From the NCBI RefSeq assembly GCF_024347295.1, contig NZ_AP025458.1, positions 992,001 through 1,056,000 on the forward strand: a stretch of DNA of 64,000 nt, in the 5' to 3' direction. Origin of the DNA: Vibrio artabrorum (GTDB taxonomy: Bacteria > Pseudomonadota > Gammaproteobacteria > Enterobacterales > Vibrionaceae). Shown one piece after another: positions 1 through 8,917 of this stretch; position 1 is the stretch's first letter; each line of letters begins with the position of its first letter. The notes beneath the pieces are model-generated. The model saw nothing but the letters and a program-made list of their open reading frames with translations, ran no database searches and was not told where the DNA came from. A program made the position numbers and the translations under genes.

Positions 1-1
1 A

Positions 2-451
2 ACAGGTTACGCTCCCAAAGCAAAGGCAACTACGCAGTGCCCAACTGATGCCAAGGGTCTCTTCAATCAACGTCGACGTTGGGCACGTGGCCGAGTAGAA
101 GCTTATACTGAAGCTTGGAAGACACATTGGGTAGCGGGCTTGTGTGCATCTCCTTGGTTTCTATTAACAGCAGCACAATACATATTTCCATCAAGCATTA
201 TTTTACTTGGGTTTATGGTTGTAATGGGAATTTGGATTCCAATCTTGATCGGCGGTGCCAATATAATTATCTACTTCTTGCTAGTGAAGTCATATATAAG
301 AGATTTTGATTTGTCTAATGACTTGTCAAATAACCAGGTGTTCAAAGCACCAATATATTCAGCATTATTGGAGTCTATTACATGGCTACCAAACTTACTT
401 GGATATTCTGATGAACTTCTGGGTAAGAAAAAAGGATGGTTAACAAGATAG
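2..451 (+). CDS. Membrane glycosyltransferase family 2, 3' end only
   Basis: An open frame enters from the window edge and ends at 451, giving about 149 visible residues. It carries Q-R-R-R-W-A-R-G near its start, the QxxRW motif that closes the catalytic domain of processive or membrane-anchored GT2 enzymes (cellulose synthase, hyaluronan synthase and relatives). Hydrophobic segments follow (around FLLTAAQYIFPSS and IILLGFMVVMGIWIPILI), as expected for the C-terminal membrane region. The N-terminal DxD and TED motifs lie outside the window, so donor and acceptor are unknown. It is on the same strand as the peptide gene, 52 bases upstream of it, and may be its operon partner. Family call is good; a role in peptide glycosylation is inference only. 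Confidence 0.75.
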   Translation, partial: TGYAPKAKATTQCPTDAKGLFNQRRRWARGRVEAYTEAWKTHWVAGLCASPWFLLTAAQYIFPSSIILLGFMVVMGIWIPILIGGANIIIYFLLVKSYIRDFDLSNDLSNNQVFKAPIYSALLESITWLPNLLGYSDELLGKKKGWLTR

Positions 452-503
452 TTTCTATGAGCGCAGTACTCTTTTACTGTAATTAAAATATAAGGAAATT
501 AAC

Positions 504-761
504 ATGTACAATTTGAATGCCGAAGAAATCATGATGGTTGATGGCGGTGGGGATGGTGCTGCTCTTATAGGTCCAGCTGTTCGTGGAATTGCCAAGTGGG
601 CTGCTGGAGGGATGGCATGGGAGGTTGCAACAAACCCAGGTAGTCAGGGTTTCAATAACGGTACACAAAATATCAGTGGCAATGGATATATGGGAAATGG
701 TTTGCAAACGGGGGGAGGGATGGCAGGTTCACCTACTGGTGGCCAAGGTTACGGTTATTAA
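504..761 (+). CDS. Microcin-like RiPP precursor with double-glycine leader
   Basis: An 85-residue peptide with a clear AAGGA ribosome site at about 491-495. The first 15 residues (MYNLNAEEIMMVDGG) match the class II microcin/bacteriocin leader pattern: a hydrophobic residue, Glu, then V-D/S-G-G. A C39 peptidase would cut after Gly15 or Gly16. The core of about 70 residues has an amphipathic Ala/Gly stretch (AALIGPAVRGIAKWAAGGMAWEV) and then a Gly/Asn/Gln-rich tail ending in GQGYGY. It has no Cys, so thioether or disulfide chemistry is excluded. A radical SAM enzyme and a C39 exporter downstream support a modified, exported peptide. The sequence matches no named microcin I recognise. Activity is inferred. 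Confidence 0.8.
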   Translation: MYNLNAEEIMMVDGGGDGAALIGPAVRGIAKWAAGGMAWEVATNPGSQGFNNGTQNISGNGYMGNGLQTGGGMAGSPTGGQGYGY

Positions 762-775
762 ATAATTAGTAAATT

Positions 776-806
776 AAAGATAGGAAGCTCTGCGCTTCTT
801 ATCTTT
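776..806 (+). terminator. Intercistronic hairpin after the precursor gene
   Basis: AAAGATAGGAAG (776-787) pairs with CTTCTTATCTTT (795-806) as a 12-bp stem with one G-U wobble and a 7-base loop. Only a short T run follows. This fits a leaky terminator or mRNA-stabilising stem, which would let precursor RNA exceed that of the enzymes downstream, as is common in RiPP operons. Confidence 0.6.
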
Positions 807-817
807 TAGGACGTTTT

Positions 818-1309
818 ATGTTAAATATAATTCAACCTTATAATTCAAAATTTTCTTATATAGCTAAGGCTTCGCTATTAGCGATTGTTTTAACTTATAT
901 TAATGGATATGTATTAATGCATGGTTTTATTGGTGATGAATTAATGAATGTTACCAATGTTCCTGTGAAAGAGATTTCTTTTTTCTCCATATTAGGTTTG
1001 GTGATTTTTTCTCCAATAGTCGAAACGTGTCTAGTGTTTATATGTTTTTCTATTTTAAATTTAATACCAATTATAAACAGCTCAGTACGTGCCATAATAT
1101 GTACGCTCGCCATGTCTTTCCTTCATCATTTAACAATTGATTATTGGGGTTTTTTTGTTGTCCCTGTATTTTATATTATGAGTGTTTCTTATCAACATTG
1201 GGCAGTCAGTTCGGTCGATGACGCACTAGAGGTATGTCTTATAATTCATGCACTATATAACCTTTCAATATTGGTTATTATATTTATTAGTGATTTTGTT
1301 CTTAATTGA
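818..1309 (+). CDS. CPBP-like membrane protein, putative immunity protein
   Basis: A very AT-rich gene for a 163-residue protein with about four or five membrane segments. It shows degenerate CPBP (Abi, Rce1-like) motifs: SPIVET around Glu69 in place of the usual E-E pair, SFLHH around His103-104, and HALYN (His144 to Asn148) as the HxxxN motif. CPBP proteins next to bacteriocin genes often act as self-immunity proteins, and some are intramembrane proteases. The ribosome site is TAGGAC at about 806-811. Its place directly behind the precursor and the intercistronic stem supports an immunity role, or leader/core processing. The single Glu leaves protease activity open. It could also be an unrelated small membrane protein. 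Confidence 0.6.
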   Translation: MLNIIQPYNSKFSYIAKASLLAIVLTYINGYVLMHGFIGDELMNVTNVPVKEISFFSILGLVIFSPIVETCLVFICFSILNLIPIINSSVRAIICTLAMSFLHHLTIDYWGFFVVPVFYIMSVSYQHWAVSSVDDALEVCLIIHALYNLSILVIIFISDFVLN

Positions 1310-1370
1310 GCATTAATTTGACCATCAAGGTGCCTGTCATAACTGTATGGATTATTAAGTGGTGAACATA

Positions 1371-2360
1371 ATGAAAATTAAAAGAATTGAAAGTTTTAAT
1401 GATTTTTTGTCAGTTAATTGGGCTTTGATGAATAATTGTAATTATAAATGTAATTACTGCCATTCTGACCTCAATAGTGGAACAATTAAATCGCCATCAT
1501 ATGAAGTTGTAATTAAATTTGTAGAGAAATTAATAGAGCGAGCAAGATTGCAAGGAATTCGACCGTACTTTGAATTTGGAGGTGGTGAAGTTACGTTACT
1601 TAGATATTTTAGTAAACTCATCAGCTATATTTATGAAAATGGCGGATTAGTCACGACAGTTTCTAATGGGTCAAAGCCACTAATATGGTGGCAAAAGCAC
1701 GCTCAATACTTGAACGGTGTAAGCCTCAGTTATCATATTAATGATCTTAAAAGTGAGTTTCATTTTATTGAGGTATCCAAAGTCCTTGAGGCTTCTCAAG
1801 CTACTCGTTTTCACGTCAACATTATGATGGTTCCTGATCGGTTTGATGATTGCTTAGCGTTTGCAAACAGGCTAAAACAGGAGGTCCGTTGCTCTATTGC
1901 TCTTCAGCCACTTTTTGAAGGTTTTGGGCATGGTGGAATTACCAAGAAATATCCGTATACGCCTGAACAAGAGCAAGTTATGAAAGACTTTCGCGGCCGA
2001 CCAGAGCTTAAAACACTTCCGCCATCAATGGCTGAATTAGAAGTGCATTATGTTGATGGTACAACCAAAAATCTGTCTACTTTTGATTTAATCGCCAATG
2101 ATCAAACAAATTTTATTGGCTGGGACTGTTACGCTGGTATTGATAGTTTAGTTGTTACATTCAGTGGCGACATCTACCGTTCTTGGTGTATGCAGGATGG
2201 CCCGATTGGCTCCATCTATGACGAAAACATTGAACTTCCTACTAAACCCACTAAATGCAGGACTAAAATTTGCCAATGCGGTGTTGATTTGTCAGCAAAA
2301 AAAGTGAATACAAAGTTGATTTCAAATAAACAACAAGAAATTGCAGTGACTCAGCTCTAG
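1371..2360 (+). CDS. Radical SAM peptide-modifying enzyme with C-terminal Cys cluster
   Basis: A 329-residue protein. Cys23, Cys27 and Cys30 form CxxxCxxC for the SAM-binding 4Fe-4S cluster. FEFGGGEVT near residue 67 is the GGE motif that contacts SAM. The C-terminal region has Cys253, Cys273, Cys296, Cys301 and Cys303 in an arrangement like a SPASM or Twitch domain, which binds an auxiliary cluster in RiPP maturases. I saw no clear RiPP recognition domain, so leader binding is unassigned. ATG at 1371 is preferred over the in-frame GTG at 1359 because conserved sequence begins after it. The likely substrate is the peptide encoded at 504-761; epimerisation or C-C crosslinking are possible, and a Cys-based sactionine is not. 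Confidence 0.8.
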   Translation: MKIKRIESFNDFLSVNWALMNNCNYKCNYCHSDLNSGTIKSPSYEVVIKFVEKLIERARLQGIRPYFEFGGGEVTLLRYFSKLISYIYENGGLVTTVSNGSKPLIWWQKHAQYLNGVSLSYHINDLKSEFHFIEVSKVLEASQATRFHVNIMMVPDRFDDCLAFANRLKQEVRCSIALQPLFEGFGHGGITKKYPYTPEQEQVMKDFRGRPELKTLPPSMAELEVHYVDGTTKNLSTFDLIANDQTNFIGWDCYAGIDSLVVTFSGDIYRSWCMQDGPIGSIYDENIELPTKPTKCRTKICQCGVDLSAKKVNTKLISNKQQEIAVTQL

Positions 2361-2387
2361 TCTGTTTGTTTAGGGAAAGGATGACCC

Positions 2388-3674
2388 GTGGTAGCAAGAG
2401 CCAAACATTTATATCGGCCAGAGTATTTCGAGGCGCAGAAATCAGACCATCAAGGATCTATTTTGATTGATGCATCATTGAATCAGTACCTATTCGCAGG
2501 TGCATCTGTGTTCGTTTTGATGACTATTATCTTTTTCGTTGTTTTTGCCGAGTACACCCGTAGAGATACTCTAAACGGTGTGGTTAGTCCGACAGGGGGC
2601 ATTGTCAAAGTGCAGGCAAATGATGAAGGATACGCCGAAAAAGTCTTTGTAAGTGAAGGTCAAAAGATACTCGCTGGTGAACCGTTGTATGAGATAAAAA
2701 CTGAGCGATATGATGAGTTTGGTCAAGGTGTTAAACAGCGAATTGTCTCCACGATTGAAAATCAAATTGCTTTGTTAAATGAACGCCGAAATAAAGAAGT
2801 AGAAAAGTCGCAACACCAGCGAGAGGTTATCGATGATGACCTGATACTTTTATCTGAAGAGGCAGGCATTCTCAACGTAGTCGTTGATCTATCTGAACAG
2901 GAGTTAAGCCTTGCTCAAAGTTTGGTTGATAAACAGCAAGTGTTGGTTAACAAGCAGTTCATCTCTGCCATCGAACTTCAAAGGCAAAAGCTTGAGCTAA
3001 TTACGCTAGAAGCTAAGGTGCAAACCCAGCGGCTAAGTCTACAGCGATTAGTGAGAGAACAAGCCAAACTCGAAGAAACTAAAAGCACGCTCCAGCTAGA
3101 GCTCGACATTACCCTGCAAGAAATTGATCGCCAGCTTCAGCAAATTGCTCAAAACAAAATTGAATACTTTTACCAAACGGATACCCAGATAGTATCGCCG
3201 ATTAACGGTGTGGTTGCGTCAATTTTCGTTAAGGAAGGTCATTCAGTTAACACAGGTCAACCGCTTCTTGTTGTTATCCCAGAGGGAGAAGAGCCAGTTG
3301 TTGTTGAGTTGTACGCACCGAGTCGCAGCATAGGTTTTATTCAAGAAGGCCAAGATGTCCGCTTGCGGTTCGATGCGTTCCCTTATGAAAAGTTTGGCGT
3401 ACAACAAGGTGTTATCTCATCGATATCAAAATCTGCTGTCACCGCTGAGATGCTGCCCAATAGCCCATTGATACAAAGCCAGCTTTCGCGCACTTATGGT
3501 GGCGTTGGTTTGTACCAAGTGAGAGTAAAACTCGATAAACCGACTATTACGGTTTATGGGGAGGAGCAAATGTTTGTGCCTGGAATGACATTGACCGCAG
3601 ATATTGAACTGGACACACGTAAGGTATACGAGTGGCTGTTAGAGCCTTTGTATACCATCAAGGGGCGAATGTAA
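2388..3674 (+). CDS. HlyD-family periplasmic adaptor of a peptide exporter
   Basis: A 428-residue membrane fusion protein. One membrane helix lies at about residues 30-52 (LFAGASVFVLMTIIFFVVF). It is followed by a biotinyl-lipoyl-like half, a long coiled coil of about 130 residues rich in Glu, Gln and Leu, the second lipoyl half (IVSPINGVVASIFVKEGHSV) and a C-terminal beta domain. This is the CvaA/HlyD architecture that links an inner-membrane ABC exporter to TolC. The start is GTG at 2388, seven bases after AAAGGA. Two bases separate it from the C39 transporter gene, so they are almost certainly co-transcribed. No TolC-type gene is in the window, so a housekeeping TolC is presumably used. 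Confidence 0.9.
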   Translation: MVARAKHLYRPEYFEAQKSDHQGSILIDASLNQYLFAGASVFVLMTIIFFVVFAEYTRRDTLNGVVSPTGGIVKVQANDEGYAEKVFVSEGQKILAGEPLYEIKTERYDEFGQGVKQRIVSTIENQIALLNERRNKEVEKSQHQREVIDDDLILLSEEAGILNVVVDLSEQELSLAQSLVDKQQVLVNKQFISAIELQRQKLELITLEAKVQTQRLSLQRLVREQAKLEETKSTLQLELDITLQEIDRQLQQIAQNKIEYFYQTDTQIVSPINGVVASIFVKEGHSVNTGQPLLVVIPEGEEPVVVELYAPSRSIGFIQEGQDVRLRFDAFPYEKFGVQQGVISSISKSAVTAEMLPNSPLIQSQLSRTYGGVGLYQVRVKLDKPTITVYGEEQMFVPGMTLTADIELDTRKVYEWLLEPLYTIKGRM

Positions 3675-3676
3675 TC

Positions 3677-5821
3677 ATGCATGCAGAAGGGTTGATAGAC
3701 TGGGGGTGGGGAAAGAAGCTCCCTTTAATCCGACAAACAGAAAAGGCGGAATGTGGTATTGCATGCCTCGCGATGGTTGCTGATTGGCATGGTTATAAAA
3801 CTGATTTGCGATCGCTAAGGGCAAAATGCGGTATTACCCAGCATGGGATTTCATTTACGCGGCTCATTGAGTGCAGTGCACTTATTAAGCTTTCAGGTCG
3901 CGCGGTACGTTTAGATCTACATGAGTTGGAGCAATTAGCAACACCTTGCATTTTACATTGGAATCTCAATCATTTCGTTGTGTTAAAAAAAGCGAGTGGC
4001 AAGAAAATTGAAATTCACGATCCAGCCAACGGTGCATTGACACTGAGTCATGATGAGGTCAATAAGCATTTCACAGGCATCGCGCTTGAACTAACACCGA
4101 CCCACGACTTTGAGGAAAAAGTTGAAAGCAAAGCGGTTAGGCTATCAACTCTAATTGGTAAAACCGTTGGCCTTAAAGGAGCACTAGGTCGAATCTTTGT
4201 GTTCGCATTGGTTTTAGAGGTGTTAGCCCTTACTTTGCCGATCTTTAACCAAATTGTGATTGATGAAGTGTTGGTTGGGTATGACAAAAATCTTCTTGTA
4301 CTTGTCATTGGAGCCATACTTATGGTTACCGCGACGCAAACCTTAATCGGCCTTGCTCAGCAATGGGCGACAATCAAGCTATCCGTGAATTTCAACATGC
4401 AGTGGGCGGCAAATGTTTTCCATCATTTGTTTCGATTACCTATAGATTGGTTTGAAAAACGGGATATCGGGAGCATTAGTGCTAAATTCTCAGCTGTGGA
4501 TGTTATTCAACAAACGTTAACGACTAGCGCTATTCAGGCCCTACTCGATTTAGTGTTAGTAGTTGGTACACTGTCGGTTATGTTGGTTTACAGTCCTCAG
4601 CTGTCCTTCATAGCGATCGCTGCAGCGGTAGGCTACATCGCTTTAAGGTTCGCGTGGTTTGGTGCCTTTAAACGCGCAGAGGAAAATACTTGGGAAGCTA
4701 GCACTCAAGAAGAAAGCTACTTCATAGAGACAGTTCGAGGAGTATTGAGCTTAAGAGTTAACGGGACGCTACCATGGCGTGAGTCTTCTTGGCGAAATCT
4801 CAATATCAATCGCAGAAACGCCCAGCTACACGAGCAAAAGCTTGGAATGATCTACAATACAATGAATGTAACGATTGTTAGTCTTGTTTCCGCGACGGTT
4901 CTCTGGTTTGGCGCAAACTTAGTATTGGACGGACTTTTTACCATCGGTATGCTCATGGCTTTCCTTTCATATCAAGGTCGATTCTCTGCCAGTATTAGTT
5001 CACTAATCGATAAGTACTTCGAGTTTAAGATGTTATCGGTGTACAACGAACGTTTAGCGGATATCGTCTTAACTGAGAAAGAAATAGAAAGTGTTCCTGA
5101 TACCTTGGGGTTGCCCGTTGTAACCAATAATCCAAGCGATACAGTTATCGAGTTTGACAACGTTTTATTCTCTTACGGGAAAGATCAGCCTCCAATTCTT
5201 AACGGTGCCAGTTTCAGTGTAAAAAGTAATGAGATTGTTGCGTTAGTTGGGCCGTCTGGTTGTGGTAAGTCAACAATATCTAAACTGTTATTGGGTATTT
5301 ATTCGGTTACGTCGGGTAGCATTAATTATTTTGGTAATAAGTCGACAGCCTCTAAATCTCTAAGAACTCAAGTCGGTGCGGTATTGCAAGAAGACCAACT
5401 GTTTAGCGGTTCAATTATCGAAAATATCACTTTCTTCGCTGGCGATTTAGATGAAGAGTGGCTAGTCGAGTGTGCCCGCAGGGCTGGTGTTCATGATGAC
5501 ATTGAACGTCTCAATATGGGCTACCACACTCTGGTTGGAGAGATGGGGTCTAGCCTTTCAGGAGGCCAAAAACAAAGAATTCTCATTGCGAGAGCGCTGT
5601 ATAAAAAACCTAAATTTCTAGTATTGGACGAGGCAACGAGTAGCTTAGATATCTACACGGAGTCGTTTGTTTGTCAGATGTTTAAAGAGATCAATATCCC
5701 TATTTTAATGATTGCTCACCGTCCAGAGACGATAGCATCGGCTGATCGAGTACTACTCATGGAAGGTGGTCTAGTTCAGGAAATCCCAAATAACTTTAAG
5801 CAGGAAGCTCAAGATGTATAA
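3677..5821 (+). CDS. C39-peptidase ABC exporter (CvaB/RaxB type)
   Basis: A 714-residue bifunctional transporter. The N-terminal C39 protease has [14 protein letters not shown] with Cys26 as nucleophile, [10 protein letters not shown] with the catalytic His, and HDPANG with the Asp. Then come about six membrane helices and a nucleotide-binding domain with Walker [10 protein letters not shown], signature LSGGQKQR and Walker [13 protein letters not shown]. It should cleave a double-glycine leader and export the core, which fits the leader at 504-761. ATG at 3677 with AGGGG upstream is preferred to the in-frame GTG at 3632, because C39 proteins start close to the Q-x-E-x-x-E-C-G motif. All catalytic residues are intact. 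Confidence 0.92.
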   Translation: MHAEGLIDWGWGKKLPLIRQTEKAECGIACLAMVADWHGYKTDLRSLRAKCGITQHGISFTRLIECSALIKLSGRAVRLDLHELEQLATPCILHWNLNHFVVLKKASGKKIEIHDPANGALTLSHDEVNKHFTGIALELTPTHDFEEKVESKAVRLSTLIGKTVGLKGALGRIFVFALVLEVLALTLPIFNQIVIDEVLVGYDKNLLVLVIGAILMVTATQTLIGLAQQWATIKLSVNFNMQWAANVFHHLFRLPIDWFEKRDIGSISAKFSAVDVIQQTLTTSAIQALLDLVLVVGTLSVMLVYSPQLSFIAIAAAVGYIALRFAWFGAFKRAEENTWEASTQEESYFIETVRGVLSLRVNGTLPWRESSWRNLNINRRNAQLHEQKLGMIYNTMNVTIVSLVSATVLWFGANLVLDGLFTIGMLMAFLSYQGRFSASISSLIDKYFEFKMLSVYNERLADIVLTEKEIESVPDTLGLPVVTNNPSDTVIEFDNVLFSYGKDQPPILNGASFSVKSNEIVALVGPSGCGKSTISKLLLGIYSVTSGSINYFGNKSTASKSLRTQVGAVLQEDQLFSGSIIENITFFAGDLDEEWLVECARRAGVHDDIERLNMGYHTLVGEMGSSLSGGQKQRILIARALYKKPKFLVLDEATSSLDIYTESFVCQMFKEINIPILMIAHRPETIASADRVLLMEGGLVQEIPNNFKQEAQDV

Positions 5822-6452
5822 CCACGAAAGAATACTCTGTCCAGATAATCATTCGGCGTTATCTGAAGTTGAATTAATGGAACAATATGGTAAGTATTTT
5901 GGCTCGGATAATTGGGTAACATTTTCTGGGTGCCCTTCGATAACATTGACTAAAGTCGGCTTAAATGAATTCGAAGGTTTGCCAAGTGGTAGTGAAGTAA
6001 TCTCAATTGGTTCTGGATGTTACATAGAATCATCTCATTTTCCGGCCTTTCCTTCTGGTGTCACCAAACTGACAAGTGTTTCTGTAAACAACAGGCCATT
6101 TGGCAAAATAGTCATTGGCACAGGATGTGTACTCCAAGGTACTTCTATCTGTGCTTACGACAAAGTTTCAATAGGAAACAATGTGATTTTTGGCCCTAAT
6201 ACCGTGATTATGGACTGTAGCGGCCATGCTCTTTCAAAGCGAGGTCATCCGGATGAACTTAATGAGCTTAAAGCAGAGCCAGTCACCATTGGCAATGACG
6301 TTTGGATCGGTTACGGGTGCATTGTTCTTCCTGGGGTGAAGATTGGTGACGGTGCGGTTATTGGAGCAGGTAGCGTTGTGACGAAAGACATTCCAGCCAA
6401 CTGCATGGCTGCTGGCAACCCATGCACTGTTAAAAAAATAGAATTAAACTAA
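5814..6452 (+). CDS. Hexapeptide-repeat O-acyltransferase
   Basis: A 212-residue protein of the left-handed beta-helix acyltransferase class. Its C-terminal half has repeated [LIV]-G-x-x-x-x turns, for example [19 protein letters not shown] and [17 protein letters not shown], with the closing A-A-G-N-P signature. The family transfers acetyl from acetyl-CoA to sugar or antibiotic hydroxyls. The start codon overlaps the ABC exporter stop by 8 bases, implying translational coupling. In this setting it may acylate the peptide or a sugar attached to it, working with the upstream glycosyltransferase, or it may inactivate the product inside the cell. The substrate is not visible from sequence. Confidence 0.8.
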   Translation: MYNHERILCPDNHSALSEVELMEQYGKYFGSDNWVTFSGCPSITLTKVGLNEFEGLPSGSEVISIGSGCYIESSHFPAFPSGVTKLTSVSVNNRPFGKIVIGTGCVLQGTSICAYDKVSIGNNVIFGPNTVIMDCSGHALSKRGHPDELNELKAEPVTIGNDVWIGYGCIVLPGVKIGDGAVIGAGSVVTKDIPANCMAAGNPCTVKKIELN

Positions 6453-6472
6453 TAGAAAATGGAGCTCAGAAA

Positions 6473-7171
6473 ATGAGGTTAGTTTCCCTCTCGATATTAT
6501 CACTAGCATTGTTGTCGGGTTGTAGCAGTACCCCAATTATTTTCATGCCCGAGCACAATGTGACGGTTTCTGGAACGACGCTTGTTTTTGACGGTCCCAT
6601 ATCTGGCAATAGCGTTTTGGAAGCATTAAGAGTTGTTCGAAACTCTGGTGTAGAGATTGAAAAGCTTAGAATAACTAGCCCTGGCGGTGATGTGCCTTCG
6701 GGTATCGAACTTGGGTATTTCATCAAAGAAAATAATTTGAACGTTGAAGTTGATAAACTTTGTTTTTCTGCATGTGCAAATTATGTCATTCCAGCTGCAA
6801 AAACTGTCATAATTAAAGAAGGCTCTCTTATTGGTTGGCACGGAGGGCCAAGACAGTCAGATGAGCTTTGGTATGCTTCGTCACCCTCTAGTAATAAAGA
6901 AGAGTTAATAAAGTTTATATCTCGGCTACGCGAAAAAGAAGATGCATTTTTCGAGTACATTAATGTTGACCCAGACATCACAGTCTATGGTCAAACTAGT
7001 TCAGAAAAATGTCAACTAACAAAGGAAACGCACGGGTGGTACTACTCAATAAGAGATTTGGCTAAAATGGGTGTTCCTAACGTAGTTATAAATGGTGAGC
7101 TAGCCTCTTCGATTGAATATCAAGGTGATACAATTAATGCTTGTTTGATGCCAGAACTCAAAGGCATATGA
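6473..7171 (+). CDS. ClpP-like serine protease lipoprotein (COG3904 type)
   Basis: A 232-residue lipoprotein. The signal peptide ends in the lipobox L-S-G-C with Cys17 as the lipidated residue. The mature part resembles the periplasmic ClpP/crotonase-fold group: ITSPGGDVPSGIEL is the oxyanion-loop and strand region, CFSACAN carries the probable nucleophile Ser99, and GWHGGP carries His123. Cys97 and Cys101 flank Ser99. It begins 20 bases after the acyltransferase gene and is last in the cassette. A protease here could trim the exported peptide, act as immunity, or cut a partner. The DNA just downstream is IS debris, so the original cassette end may be lost. Confidence 0.65.
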   Translation: MRLVSLSILSLALLSGCSSTPIIFMPEHNVTVSGTTLVFDGPISGNSVLEALRVVRNSGVEIEKLRITSPGGDVPSGIELGYFIKENNLNVEVDKLCFSACANYVIPAAKTVIIKEGSLIGWHGGPRQSDELWYASSPSSNKEELIKFISRLREKEDAFFEYINVDPDITVYGQTSSEKCQLTKETHGWYYSIRDLAKMGVPNVVINGELASSIEYQGDTINACLMPELKGI

Positions 7172-7230
7172 AATGTAAAAACTCTGTGATTAACCATTGT
7201 TAGCGCTTGTTTAAAATGGTCCTGTCTATC

Positions 7231-7763
<533 letters not shown>

Positions 7764-7791
7764 CTAAGTGACCAAATTCACCGTACCACTA

Positions 7792-7845
7792 CACTTGTTC
7801 AACGGCCTGGATTTTAAATTCTTCTGGGTAGCGTTTTCCGCTCAT
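7792..7845 (-). pseudogene. Remnant of a second IS3-type orfA start
   Basis: The minus strand reads M-S-G-K-R-Y-P-E-E-F-K-I-Q-A-V-E-Q-V and then a stop. This is the familiar N-terminus of another IS3-group OrfA and differs from the 7413-7721 gene. The break coincides with the outer end of the other element, which suggests insertion of one IS into another. Too short to be functional. Confidence 0.6.
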
Positions 7846-8064
7846 GATGACACCTCATAGTTTGTTCAATTATATAACTATTTAGTGTGTAGGGAATCGG
7901 GGGCTTACCATTATGAGCGGCTTTTTGCTTTCTGGCGCTCGCCAAATTCTCTTCAAATATTACCCATCTCTTTGGTTAGAAATTGTTTTCTCTCGCTCTG
8001 TAGGCTTGGTATTCCCTTATACCTTGAGTAAGATGACCCGAACCCCCTTAGTTTTTATGGAATT

Positions 8065-8793
8065 ATGACTGAGTTATTTGAGCAAAAAAATTTGCAGCCT
8101 TTGTACATTCAAGTCGCGGGAGAGTTAAAGCGCGAGATTGATAAAGGCACTTATCCTGCGGGCAGTAAGCTACCGTCTGAAAATCAGCTGGTGGACCTGC
8201 TGAAAGTCAGCCGGGTAACGGTGCGTAAAGCGTTACAGCAACTCAATGATGGTGGTTACATCTTTTCAGAGAAAGGAAAGGGCAGCTTTGTTAAATCCAA
8301 TAAACTGCGTCACGATTTTCTTTCCATGTCTGGTTTGGCGCAGGAAGCTGCGGGCGCAGGGTTAGAGGCGACTAATATTGTTGATGCCTTTGAGGTGCAG
8401 CCTGCGGATGAGCTTGTCGCTCAGAAACTCAATATTTCGCCTGGTGAGCCCGTTAACTTTGCGCGTCGTTTACGATTGGTAAATGAACAAGTCGTCTCAT
8501 TTGAAGAGTTTTATATCCCTCGAGTGCTGTTGCCTAACCTCACAGAAGAAGATCTTAAGGGATCTAAGTTCGAATATTTGAGCCGTCACGGTATTGAGAT
8601 GATCAAGACGCAACAAAAACTGTTGCCGGCTCTGCCCGACGCCACCGTTCAGCAGTTATTGGATGTTGGGGAGCTTGACCCTATCTTGATTAACCAATCA
8701 CAAAACTACTATGAAGAACAGAAAATATACGAGTATTCAACGGTTTACTATAAATCTAGCTTGTATGATTTTGAGATAACCGCACGAGTCTAG
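8065..8793 (+). CDS. GntR/HutC-family regulator, probable sucrose operon regulator
   Basis: A 242-residue regulator. It has an N-terminal winged helix-turn-helix of the GntR type (YIQVAGELKREIDKGTY, LPSENQLVDLLKVSRVTVRKAL, FSEKGKGSFV) and a C-terminal UTRA ligand-binding domain from about residue 85. It lies upstream of scrA on the same strand and has its own terminator. A large inverted repeat of HutC-like half-sites sits between it and scrA, so local control is likely. Sucrose PTS operons in Vibrio more often carry a LacI-type ScrR, so a GntR member here is unusual. The ligand could be a sugar phosphate; this is inferred. Confidence 0.85.
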   Translation: MTELFEQKNLQPLYIQVAGELKREIDKGTYPAGSKLPSENQLVDLLKVSRVTVRKALQQLNDGGYIFSEKGKGSFVKSNKLRHDFLSMSGLAQEAAGAGLEATNIVDAFEVQPADELVAQKLNISPGEPVNFARRLRLVNEQVVSFEEFYIPRVLLPNLTEEDLKGSKFEYLSRHGIEMIKTQQKLLPALPDATVQQLLDVGELDPILINQSQNYYEEQKIYEYSTVYYKSSLYDFEITARV

Positions 8794-8802
8794 AGAATGT
8801 CG

Positions 8803-8832
8803 AATAGCCCACGTTTGTGGGCTATTTTTTTA
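8803..8832 (+). terminator. Rho-independent terminator after the GntR gene
   Basis: AATAGCCCAC (8803-8812), loop GTTT, and GTGGGCTATT (8817-8826) form a perfect 10-bp stem followed by a T run. It separates the regulator transcript from scrA. Confidence 0.9.
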
Positions 8833-8917
8833 TCTATAGGTTTTGAATGTAAGCAATCTTATGCATTTCCAATAAATAACAAGTGTGACGAATAACAAAA
8901 AAACGACAGTGAAAAAT

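Noticed and set aside
583..765. Alternative peptide frame inside the precursor gene
   Set aside because: The 504-761 frame has the ribosome site and the double-glycine leader; the overlapping frame has neither.
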